Notes: generated from the letters alone by a model not told the origin. DNA of 5,146 nucleotides from an uncultured Eubacteriales bacterium (GCA_900321265.1 ONVJ01000057.1:1-5146); one strand, 5' to 3'. Numbered from the stretch's first letter, positions 1-4,513 are shown. Translations and numbers: made by a program.

Positions 1-383
1 ACTGCTGTGGAGGAGAAATACGCTGCAGGTGTCGATACCTTTCCGTCCTCCATGGTCCATCCTTCGGGGAGAGCTTCAACCACATAACCGTCCCTGACGC
101 TTATATCGAAGCTGACAGGCGATCCCTGTGCCGCGGATACGGGATTCGGGGAAAGGACGGTGAGCCCCTCAGGCGCCGCCAGAAGGACGCGGACTTCTCC
201 GGATGAAGGTTCGCCTCCGGGCATGGCGGAGGTGGTCCCTCCCGGGCTCCGGATGCCGAGAAATGACTTGATGCCTACGACGGCAGTCCCGAGACTTCCC
301 CCTGAAATGAAGAAGAAGCCGCACGCCAGAACCGCGGCAAGTGCCAGCGGAAGTATTATATTTCCGATGATGTGTTTTTTCAT
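1..383 (-). CDS. Partial membrane-anchored or secreted protein, function unknown (3' end outside window)
   Basis: An open minus-strand frame begins at ATG 383-381 and runs through position 1 without a stop, giving 127 visible residues. The start MKK is followed by a hydrophobic stretch at about residues 7-27, either a signal peptide or a membrane anchor; VLAC at 18-21 is only a poor lipobox. Residues 45-62 are Gly/Pro/Ser-rich and look like a linker. From about residue 63 the sequence alternates hydrophobic residues in a way typical of extracellular beta-sandwich repeats, with GSPVSFDISVRDGY at 87-100. I do not recognise the family. The binding site for this start is weak (AAGG, 7 bases upstream). 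An in-frame ATG at 545 with GGGAGG 4 bases upstream would add 54 Arg- and Gly-rich residues before the hydrophobic segment; I prefer 383 because MKK plus hydrophobic core is a normal export start. The gene is divergent from the mgtC-like operon. Confidence 0.7.
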   Translation of the reverse strand, partial: MKKHIIGNIILPLALAAVLACGFFFISGGSLGTAVVGIKSFLGIRSPGGTTSAMPGGEPSSGEVRVLLAAPEGLTVLSPNPVSAAQGSPVSFDISVRDGYVVEALPEGWTMEDGKVSTPAAYFSSTA

Positions 384-611
384 ATCGAAGCCTTGCTTTC
401 CGGTCGGAGAAAAAACTCTGCCGCGATCCCGCCCTCCTGTTCGCCGGAAGGGAAGGCTGCTGTGAATGAAGGATCCCCCGATCTGATGCTGTCCCGTTTC
501 CGTCCCCCGGGCAGAGAAGCCATGAGCGGCAAACGCCCCGGTCATTTTTCCTCCCTGACGGCTCTTGCGGATATAACAGTGGAATTGCCTGATAATCTTG
601 TCTTACATATT
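384..611. other. Leader region of the minus-strand gene; no clear gene
   Basis: This stretch lies between the preferred start of the minus-strand gene and its likely promoter. On the minus strand it holds two competing readings. One is an in-frame 54-codon extension starting at ATG 545. The other is a 47-codon ORF from ATG 523 to TGA 380, whose stop overlaps the ATG at 383 as ATGA. Neither shows a recognisable domain or convincing third-position bias. I see no terminator or RNA gene here. Confidence 0.5.
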
Positions 612-640
612 ATTTTAACACATCTTAAGCTAATTTACAA
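612..640 (-). promoter_or_regulatory. Likely sigma-A promoter for the minus-strand gene
   Basis: Read on the minus strand, TTGTAA (640-635) is followed after 17 bases by TAAAAT (617-612), with TG one base before the -10 (extended -10). Transcription would begin near 605, giving a leader of about 220 bases to ATG 383 or about 60 bases to ATG 545. The -35 matches consensus at 4 of 6 positions and the -10 at 5 of 6. Confidence 0.5.
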
Positions 641-649
641 TAAAAAATG

Positions 650-678
650 TTGAATAAAATTTTTTAATATGGTATAAT
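650..678 (+). promoter_or_regulatory. Likely sigma-A promoter of the MgtC-Dabb-thyA-folA operon
   Basis: TTGAAT (650-655), a 17-base spacer and a perfect TATAAT (673-678), with TGG just before the -10 forming an extended -10. The surroundings are very AT-rich within a GC-rich window. Transcription is expected to start near 685, exactly where the GC-rich leader stem begins. Its -35 lies nine bases from the -35 of the opposing promoter. Confidence 0.75.
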
Positions 679-684
679 TAAAAA

Positions 685-730
685 ACGGTCCGCGCCGTCC
701 GCCTGTAAGGCGTAGAGGGGCGCGAGCCGT
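685..730 (+). promoter_or_regulatory. Structured 5' leader hairpin upstream of the MgtC-like operon
   Basis: Pairings seen: ACGG 685-688 with CCGT 727-730; CGCGCC 691-696 with GGCGCG 719-724; and an inner hairpin CGCC 700-703 with GGCG 709-712 around loop TGTAA. Positions 689-690 and 725-726 form one G-U pair and one mismatch. The asymmetric internal loop is GTC (697-699) opposite TAGAGG (713-718). The structure starts at the predicted first base of the mRNA and ends 23 bases before the ribosome binding site at 753-759. It does not resemble the M-box or any other riboswitch class I can recall. It may be a regulatory RNA or simply a 5' stabilising stem. Confidence 0.45.
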
Positions 731-752
731 GTAAGACATTATTCGGATGAAG

Positions 753-759
753 AAAGGGA
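753..759 (+). promoter_or_regulatory. Ribosome binding site that selects the ATG at 768
   Basis: AAAGGGA lies 8 bases before ATG 768. The earlier in-frame ATG at 747 has no purine-rich site at a usable distance, so the later start is preferred. The site sits in the loop of a weak possible GAAG/CTTC hairpin (about 750-763), which may be chance. Confidence 0.55.
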
Positions 760-767
760 CTTCTCGA

Positions 768-1493
768 ATGGTCAACGGTCTTTTGCCCCTGCTTGATCCG
801 CTGCGCGGTTCGAACGCATGGGCGGTAGCCTTCAAGCTTCTGCTGGCGGTCCTGTTCGGCGGGCTTATCGGGCTGGAACGCCGCAGGAAGCGCCGCCCGG
901 CAGGCTTCAGGACACATATTCTCGTCTGCGTCGGGGTGACGCTCGCCTTCTGCACCAACATCTTTCTCTTCGATCTTTTCGCAAAGCTCTTTCCCGCGGG
1001 ATACGACAAGCTTGACATCTCGAGGCTGGGAGCGCAGGTGATCAACGGGATAGGCTTCCTCGGCGCGGGTACCATAATCATCACCGGGCGCCATCAGGTC
1101 GTAGGGCTTACGACTGCCGCCGGCCTCTGGGCGTCGGCATGCATGGGACTCGCGATCGGCGCGGGATATTTCGAGTGCGCCACCATCGCCTTCGTTTTTA
1201 TCTATCTGACGATCACCGGCTTCAACAACGTCGAAAAGAAGTTCACCGAGCGGTCGAAGAACATGAACATTTATATCATCGTTCAGAGCTCCGACGATAT
1301 CAAGGAAGTCACAGACAGACTCGAATCGCTGAAGATCACGGTCTACGACGTCGAGATCACCAATATCCGCGAGCTCGCATCGCAGCCGCCGGCGCTCTTC
1401 ATCGAATCGGGACTGCCCGAGCGTAGCCCTCACAGCGACGTTATCATGGCGCTTGCTGCGATCGACGGAGTCATTTCCGTCGAGGAAGTCTGA
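768..1493 (+). CDS. MgtC/SapB-family membrane protein, first tandem copy
   Basis: A 241-residue protein of the MgtC/SapB family. Visible family hallmarks in order: a membrane helix at about 20-36 ending in GLER (35-38), a basic loop, AGFRTH (45-50), a second hydrophobic segment, RLGAQVINGIGFLGAG (86-101), the strongly conserved GLTTAAGLW (113-121), and a last hydrophobic stretch to about residue 152. Residues from about 165 form a soluble alpha/beta C-terminal domain like the ACT-type domain of long MgtC proteins. Family members act at the inner membrane and are linked to growth in low magnesium, acid tolerance and, in Salmonella, control of the ATP synthase; transport itself is not proven. 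Start 768 is chosen over 747 because only 768 has a good binding site. This is the first gene of the operon, and its stop is 15 bases before the next, related gene. The family call is secure; the substrate is unknown. Confidence 0.92.
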   Translation: MVNGLLPLLDPLRGSNAWAVAFKLLLAVLFGGLIGLERRRKRRPAGFRTHILVCVGVTLAFCTNIFLFDLFAKLFPAGYDKLDISRLGAQVINGIGFLGAGTIIITGRHQVVGLTTAAGLWASACMGLAIGAGYFECATIAFVFIYLTITGFNNVEKKFTERSKNMNIYIIVQSSDDIKEVTDRLESLKITVYDVEITNIRELASQPPALFIESGLPERSPHSDVIMALAAIDGVISVEEV

Positions 1494-1508
1494 GGGGAGG
1501 GATTCGTG

Positions 1509-2207
1509 ATGACATTTTCTGAGTTTTACGATATCATATGCGGAGTCGGGATCCCCGGGATACTGACAAGACTGATCCTCGCCGTGATCTGCGGCGGAGT
1601 GATCGGCCTTGAGAGGGAGACCAAGCGCCGCGCCGCGGGCTTCCGCACGCACACACTCATCTGTCTCGGTGCCTCTCTGACGACGCTTGTCAGTCAGTAC
1701 GCCGTGATCGAGAGAGGACTTCCGACAGATCCCGCCAGGCTCGGCGCGCAGGTCATCGCCGGCATGTCCTTCATCGGAGCCGGCGCGATAATAGTCACCT
1801 CCAGAAAGCAGGTCAAGGGACTCACAACCGCCGCCGGCCTCTGGACTTCGGCGATAATCGGGCTCGCCATCGGAGCCGGATACTATCCCGCCGCTGTCAT
1901 GGCCGTCGTCCTCGTCCTCGGGGCAGAGCTCCTGCTCTCGAAATTCGAGTATTACGTCGTCGCCAACGGCCGCCAGATGACCGTCCATGTCGAGATGAAC
2001 GACGTCGGAGTCCTCTCGAGGATCATTTCGGATCTGACGAAGGACGGCATGAAGGTGACCGACGTCGAGTTCTCCCGCAGCGGCCAGAGCGTCGGCTCGC
2101 TGCCCGGCGCCCTCTTTACCGTCAAGCTGAAAAAGAAGCTGAAGCACGAAGACATACTCTTCAGGATATCCGAGACCGAAGGCGTGAGGAACGTCGAGGA
2201 GGTCTGA
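1509..2207 (+). CDS. MgtC/SapB-family membrane protein, second tandem copy
   Basis: A 232-residue paralogue of the preceding protein. It has the same order of parts: a membrane helix at about 20-34 ending in GLER (33-36), AGFRTH (43-48), RLGAQVIAGMSFIGAG, GLTTAAGLW, GLAIGAGYY, then a soluble C-terminal domain beginning near QMTVHVEMNDVG and closing in VEEV, as the first copy also does. By eye about half the residues of the membrane part are identical, while the C-terminal domains have diverged more. This suggests an old duplication with separate sensing or partner roles, or a heteromer. GGAGG at 1496-1500 serves ATG 1509 with 8 bases spacing; an overlapping GTG at 1506 would add one residue and cannot be excluded. 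The function is membrane-associated and possibly tied to magnesium or acid stress, inferred from the family only. Confidence 0.92.
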   Translation: MTFSEFYDIICGVGIPGILTRLILAVICGGVIGLERETKRRAAGFRTHTLICLGASLTTLVSQYAVIERGLPTDPARLGAQVIAGMSFIGAGAIIVTSRKQVKGLTTAAGLWTSAIIGLAIGAGYYPAAVMAVVLVLGAELLLSKFEYYVVANGRQMTVHVEMNDVGVLSRIISDLTKDGMKVTDVEFSRSGQSVGSLPGALFTVKLKKKLKHEDILFRISETEGVRNVEEV

Positions 2208-2219
2208 GGTCCGCGGACC
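2208..2219. repeat. Perfect 12-base palindrome between operon genes
   Basis: GGTCCGCGGACC begins immediately after the TGA of the second MgtC-like gene. It could form a short RNA hairpin or be a protein-binding site. No T run follows, so it is not an intrinsic terminator. It may slightly insulate the 3' end of the mgtC-like part from the downstream genes, but this is inference. Confidence 0.35.
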
Positions 2220-2252
2220 CGGAGCAAATCTGAAAAAGGAAAGGTAAAACGG

Positions 2253-2561
2253 ATGCTCAGACATATTGTGATGTGGAAATTTGCCGATTTCGCCGAGGGC
2301 AGAACGAGAGACGAGAATCTCGATCTCGTCGCCTCGATGCTGAAGTCGCTTTATGAGAGCGGAAAGATAGAAGGACTGAGATCGATGGAGATCGGGAAGG
2401 ACACCGGAGGGACCGACATGTCATACGACATGGCCCTCATAACCGAGTTCGATTCGGAGCAGTGCCTAGCGAACTACCGCGTCCACCCCGATCACGCCGC
2501 TATCTCGCGATACGTCAAAAAGGTCAGGACGGCGAGAGCGACCGTCGATTACGAATTCTGA
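2253..2561 (+). CDS. Dabb (stress-responsive alpha/beta barrel) domain protein
   Basis: A single-domain protein of 102 residues matching the Dabb family pattern: RHIVMWKF at 3-10 as the first strand with the conserved His4, a helix around 21-36, IEGLRSMEIGKD, SYDMALITEFDS at 57-68, the family motif YRVHPDH at 75-81, and a final strand TVDYEF. Family members form dimeric ferredoxin-like barrels in the cytoplasm; known relatives include plant stress proteins and olivetolic acid cyclase, but most bacterial ones have no assigned reaction. The length is typical, so the gene looks complete. GGAAAGG lies upstream at 8-base spacing from the ATG. It sits 45 bases after the MgtC pair and 19 bases before thyA, so it is very likely cotranscribed. 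Its role here is unknown. Confidence 0.88.
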   Translation: MLRHIVMWKFADFAEGRTRDENLDLVASMLKSLYESGKIEGLRSMEIGKDTGGTDMSYDMALITEFDSEQCLANYRVHPDHAAISRYVKKVRTARATVDYEF

Positions 2562-2580
2562 TACACCCCGGAGGAGAGAT

Positions 2581-3411
2581 ATGAGCAGAGCAGACGAGAT
2601 ATATATCGAAACATGCCGCGACATCCTGGACCACGGCTTTTCGGACGCCGGTCTCGAGGTCCGTCCGCGCTGGGACGACGGTACGCCGGCCCACACGGTA
2701 AAGAAATTCTGCGTCGTCAACCGCTACGACCTGAGGGAGGAATTCCCGCTGATGACGCTGCGGAAGACAGGAATAAAGAACTGCATCGACGAGATACTCT
2801 GGATCTGGCAGAAGAAGTCGAACCGGATCGCCGATCTGCATTCGCACATCTGGGATTCCTGGGCGGGTGAGGACGGTACGATCGGAAAGGCCTACGGATA
2901 TCAGCTGGGAGTAAAGCATATCTATCCCGAGGGCGAGTTCGACCAGGTCGACCGCGTCCTCTATGACCTGAAGCACAACCCGGGTTCGAGAAGGATAATG
3001 ACGAATATCTACAACCACGCAGATCTTCATGAGATGAACCTCTACCCCTGCGCCTATTCGATGACCTTCAATGTCACCGGAAAATATCTCAACGGCATTC
3101 TCAACCAGCGCTCGCAGGACATGCTGACGGCCAACAACTGGAACGTCGTTCAGTATTCGGCGCTGCTCTGCATGTTCGCCCAGGTGTCGGGGCTGATCCC
3201 CGGGGAGTTCGTGCACGTGATCGCCGACTGTCACATCTACGACCGGCACATCCCGCTCGTCGAGGAGATGCTCACAAGGCCGCAGTATCCCGCGCCTAAG
3301 GTAAGACTGAATCCCGAGATCAAAGATTTCTACGACTTCAAAGTCGAGGATTTCATCGTCGAGGACTATCAGGCGAATCCGACCGGCTTCAGGATCCCGG
3401 TGGCGGTCTGA
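2581..3411 (+). CDS. thyA: Thymidylate synthase ThyA
   Basis: A 276-residue thymidylate synthase, making dTMP from dUMP with 5,10-methylene-THF as carbon donor and reductant and leaving dihydrofolate. Visible active-site features: phosphate-binding Arg137-Arg138, catalytic Cys157 in LYPCAYSMTF, QRSQD at 176-180 (Arg177 and Asp180 match E. coli Arg166 and Asp169), Asn188 in NNWNVVQY (E. coli Asn177), ADCHIY at 215-220 with His218 and Tyr220 contacting dUMP, and the conserved C-terminal end PVAV that closes over the site. Stretches such as EFPLMTLRKT, ILWIWQKKSN and NPEIKDFYDF resemble the B. subtilis ThyA/phage phi3T ThyP type more than the E. coli type, from memory of those proteins. GGAGG lies 6 bases before the ATG. 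It is followed after 18 bases by folA, which recycles its dihydrofolate product. It appears intact and functional. Confidence 0.97.
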   Translation: MSRADEIYIETCRDILDHGFSDAGLEVRPRWDDGTPAHTVKKFCVVNRYDLREEFPLMTLRKTGIKNCIDEILWIWQKKSNRIADLHSHIWDSWAGEDGTIGKAYGYQLGVKHIYPEGEFDQVDRVLYDLKHNPGSRRIMTNIYNHADLHEMNLYPCAYSMTFNVTGKYLNGILNQRSQDMLTANNWNVVQYSALLCMFAQVSGLIPGEFVHVIADCHIYDRHIPLVEEMLTRPQYPAPKVRLNPEIKDFYDFKVEDFIVEDYQANPTGFRIPVAV

Positions 3412-3429
3412 TCTGTTCGGAGGTTTCTC

Positions 3430-3930
3430 ATGGATCTTATCGTTGCCGCCGACAGAAACTGTGCGATAGGGAAAAAGGGAGGTCTGCTCTACAGCCTTCC
3501 CGAGGATATGAAGTATTTCCGCATGATGACGAAAGGAAAGACGGTCGTCATGGGGCAGAACACCTTTCTCTCCCTCCCCGGTCCGAGACCGCTGAAGGGA
3601 AGGGTGAATATCGTCCTTTCTGCGGACAGAAGCTTTGAGGCCGAAGGCTGCGTCAACGTCCACACCCTGGACGAGCTCGACGCCGCGGTCGCGGGATATC
3701 CCGCCGACGACGTCATGCTGATCGGGGGAGCGTCGCTATACAATCTGCTTTATCCGAAGTGCAGAAGAGCCTACGTCACCTGGATCGACGCGATGACCGA
3801 AGGCGCGGACGTCTTTATCCCGGATTTTCACCGGATCGACGGATGGATGCTGGAATCCGAGTCGCCGGCGGTCGAGACCGGGGGGTACAAGGTCAGATTT
3901 GCCGTCTACCGCAATCTGTCCGCCGAATGA
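3430..3930 (+). CDS. folA: Dihydrofolate reductase FolA
   Basis: A 166-residue dihydrofolate reductase, reducing dihydrofolate to tetrahydrofolate with NADPH in the cytoplasm and thus recycling the product of the adjacent ThyA. Visible landmarks: AIG at 12-14, LPEDMKYFR at 23-31 with proton-donor Asp26, VVMG at 39-42, SLP at 48-50, PLKGR at 54-58 with the glutamate-binding Arg58, NIVLS at 60-64, the nucleotide-binding IGGASLY at 98-104, and Thr117 in VTWID. Two variations are visible: Tyr21 stands where E. coli has Trp22 (Phe/Tyr occurs here in clostridial enzymes, as I recall), and Gln43 stands where E. coli has Arg44, which contacts the NADPH 2'-phosphate. Such changes may alter cofactor or antifolate binding. 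CGGAGG lies 6 bases before the ATG. It is the last gene of the operon. Confidence 0.96.
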   Translation: MDLIVAADRNCAIGKKGGLLYSLPEDMKYFRMMTKGKTVVMGQNTFLSLPGPRPLKGRVNIVLSADRSFEAEGCVNVHTLDELDAAVAGYPADDVMLIGGASLYNLLYPKCRRAYVTWIDAMTEGADVFIPDFHRIDGWMLESESPAVETGGYKVRFAVYRNLSAE

Positions 3931-3962
3931 TCCTGCTCCTGAAGGCAGGGAAGGGCTTTTTT
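3931..3962 (+). terminator. Possible weak intrinsic terminator after folA
   Basis: CCTGC (3932-3936) can pair with GCAGG (3945-3949), and six T occur at 3957-3962, but seven bases separate stem and T run. An alternative pairing of GCTC (3935-3938) with GGGC (3953-3956) abuts the T run but is short. Termination may be incomplete, with some readthrough towards the tRNA. Confidence 0.35.
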
Positions 3963-3972
3963 AAAAAAACTC

Positions 3973-4001
3973 TTGACAAATACTCGAGGAAGGAGTATAA
4001 T
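3973..4001 (+). promoter_or_regulatory. Consensus sigma-A promoter of the tRNA-Arg gene
   Basis: A perfect TTGACA (3973-3978) and perfect TATAAT (3996-4001) are separated by 17 bases. An A run (3963-3969) just upstream of the -35 could act as an UP-like element. Transcription is expected to begin near 4007-4008, about 27 bases before the mature tRNA. Such a full consensus fits strong, constitutive stable-RNA expression. Confidence 0.9.
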
Positions 4002-4004
4002 ATG

Positions 4005-4028
4005 CAAGGCTTTGAAAGAAAAGCCTTG
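4005..4028 (+). repeat. Nine-base-pair hairpin in the pre-tRNA leader
   Basis: CAAGGCTTT (4005-4013) is the exact reverse complement of AAAGCCTTG (4020-4028), with loop GAAAGA. It begins at about the predicted transcription start and ends six bases before the tRNA. It could be an operator just downstream of the -10, or a 5' leader stem in the RNase P substrate. The bases after it (TTATAT) are too poor in T for a convincing terminator. Confidence 0.6.
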
Positions 4029-4034
4029 TTATAT

Positions 4035-4111
4035 GCGCCGTTAGCTCAGCCGGATAGAGTGTTTGGCTACGAACCAAAAGGCCGGGGGTTCGAGTCCCTT
4101 ACGGCGCGCCA
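4035..4111 (+). tRNA. tRNA-Arg (anticodon ACG)
   Basis: A full cloverleaf can be drawn. The acceptor stem GCGCCGT (4035-4041) pairs perfectly with ACGGCGC (4101-4107). U8 and A9 follow the 5' acceptor strand. The D stem is GCTC/GAGT with one G-U pair. The anticodon stem TTTGG/CCAAA (4062-4066, 4074-4078) is perfect, with loop CTACGAA and anticodon ACG at 4069-4071. The variable loop has five bases. The T arm is GGGGG-TTCGAGT-CCCTT (4084-4100) with two G-U pairs. The discriminator is G4108 and CCA is encoded at 4109-4111. A34 is presumably edited to inosine by TadA, allowing CGU/CGC/CGA reading. It is a single tRNA with its own promoter; its 3' end touches a long hairpin. Confidence 0.97.
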
Positions 4112-4152
4112 CGACAACGGGGGATGTGCATAGCACATCCCCCGTTGTCGTG
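4110..4152 (+). terminator. Perfect 20-bp hairpin starting inside the tRNA CCA
   Basis: Positions 4110-4129 pair without mismatch with 4133-4152 around the loop ATA. The last two bases of the tRNA (CA) form the base of the stem. The following bases (TGTTGTACC) are only moderately T-rich, so this may be a weak intrinsic terminator, a processing or stability element for the tRNA 3' end, or one copy of a mobile palindromic repeat. I label it terminator as the most conventional reading; the stem itself is certain. Confidence 0.5.
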
Positions 4153-4180
4153 TTGTACCGTACTCGAAAAGAACCCCCGC

Positions 4181-4206
4181 GAGATTTCGCCGTCAGGCGA
4201 AATCTC
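4181..4206. repeat. Eleven-base-pair perfect inverted repeat with GTCA loop
   Basis: GAGATTTCGCC (4181-4191) and GGCGAAATCTC (4196-4206) are exact reverse complements with loop GTCA. The loop-side bases CGCCGT (4188-4193) match positions 2-7 of the tRNA-Arg 5' acceptor strand, placing this hairpin at the start of the first tRNA-like unit. Confidence 0.75.
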
Positions 4207-4281
4207 ATGCGCAGCGCAACTACAAATGAACGCCGAGCAGAAAAGCGCTGCGCCGGGTTCAGAGTCCCTTACGGCGCGCAC
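4188..4281 (+). repeat. Degenerate tRNA-Arg-like unit I
   Basis: The unit opens with CGCCGTCAGG, matching the 5' acceptor strand of the upstream tRNA-Arg apart from its first base, and closes with GGTTCAGAGTCCC (4256-4268) and TTACGGCGCGC, matching its T arm and 3' acceptor strand plus an extra A in the T loop. CGCCGT (4188-4193) can still pair with ACGGCG (4271-4276). The middle does not fold as D and anticodon arms; it contains a separate inverted repeat, GCGCAGCGC (4209-4217) and GCGCTGCGC (4245-4253). It cannot be a working tRNA. Confidence 0.55.
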
Positions 4282-4307
4282 CGCTCCGCGGGCGCCGTCA
4301 GGTGAGA
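4256..4307 (+). repeat. 52-bp direct repeat, copy 1
   Basis: Identical over 52 bases to 4319-4370, with a 63-base period. It contains the tRNA-Arg T-arm and 3' acceptor sequence (with one inserted A), a GC-rich spacer, then GCGCCGTCAGGTGAG (4292-4306), which matches the first 15 bases of the tRNA at 12 positions. Confidence 0.9.
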
Positions 4308-4345
4308 ACACGTGCGAAGGTTCAGAGTCCCTTACGGCGCGCACC
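4292..4345 (+). repeat. Degenerate tRNA-Arg-like unit II (short)
   Basis: GCGCCGT (4292-4298) is identical to the complete 5' acceptor strand of the tRNA and pairs with ACGGCGC (4334-4340). Between them, AAGG (4317-4320) can pair with CCTT (4330-4333) as a T-arm-like stem. D and anticodon arms are absent, so this is an acceptor/T-arm minihelix in form. The near-invariant U8 is C. GCACC follows where the tRNA has GCCA. Confidence 0.55.
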
Positions 4346-4370
4346 GCTCCGCGGGCGCCGTCAGGTGAGA
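4319..4370 (+). repeat. 52-bp direct repeat, copy 2
   Basis: Exact copy of 4256-4307. The complete identity points to a recent duplication or to gene conversion between the copies. Confidence 0.9.
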
Positions 4371-4404
4371 TCACGCTGCGCCGGGTTCAGAGTCCCGTTG
4401 GGCG
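4355..4404 (+). repeat. Degenerate tRNA-Arg-like unit III (decayed)
   Basis: It begins with GCGCCGTCAGGTGAGA (4355-4370), identical to the start of unit II, and contains GGTTCAGAGTCCC (4384-4396). After that the acceptor 3' strand has decayed to GTTGGGCG. The 3' part doubles as the stem of the terminator-like hairpin at 4379-4410. Confidence 0.45.
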
Positions 4405-4410
4405 TTTTTT
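4379..4410 (+). terminator. Intrinsic terminator closing the tRNA and repeat region
   Basis: CGCC (4379-4382) pairs with GGCG (4401-4404), and GGG (4383-4385) with CCC (4394-4396), leaving a GTTG bulge and a loop TTCAGAGT; six T follow directly (4405-4410). This is the best stem plus T-run combination downstream of the tRNA promoter, so the primary tRNA transcript may extend this far. Confidence 0.6.
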
Positions 4411-4484
4411 CTGCACCGATCGCATGTGCGCCTGACCGGTGTGTGTTCATTTTGCGCGCAAAGCCTGACTTTTTATTATTCTTC

Positions 4485-4513
4485 TTGAAAAATCTCTCCG
4501 CTTATTGTATAAT
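4485..4513 (+). promoter_or_regulatory. Likely sigma-A promoter of the zinc-ribbon gene
   Basis: TTGAAA (4485-4490), a 17-base spacer and a perfect TATAAT (4508-4513) in an AT-rich stretch. Transcription is expected near 4520, giving a leader of about 43 bases before ATG 4563. The stretch 4411-4484 shows no gene; a short inverted repeat CACCG/CGGTG (4414-4418, 4437-4441) is the only structure noted there. Confidence 0.75.

Noticed and set aside
685..730. M-box magnesium riboswitch
   Set aside because: The leader is far too short for the M-box and lacks its multi-helix core; only a simple bulged stem is visible.
678..2264. Long minus-strand open frame of 528 codons opposite the two MgtC-like genes
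   Set aside because: It is the antisense shadow of two well-supported plus-strand genes; its Asp/Glu/Arg-rich translation has no domain and it has no promoter or binding site.
2524..3663. Minus-strand open frame of 379 codons opposite thyA and folA
   Set aside because: Antisense shadow arising from high GC and codon bias; the plus strand carries two enzymes with complete active sites.
4181..4410. CRISPR array
   Set aside because: There are only two exact 52-bp repeats with an 11-base gap, and the repeats match the neighbouring tRNA; spacer lengths and repeat number do not fit.
4112..4410. Intact integrated mobile element at the tRNA-Arg 3' end
   Set aside because: No integrase, transposase or other mobility gene is present between the tRNA and the downstream gene; at most these are remnants.
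4099..4435. Open frames on both strands across the repeats (repeated SESLTARTAPRAPSGE and its antisense)
   Set aside because: The translations merely read the tRNA-derived DNA repeats; one frame begins inside the tRNA, and neither has a binding site or composition like the neighbouring genes.
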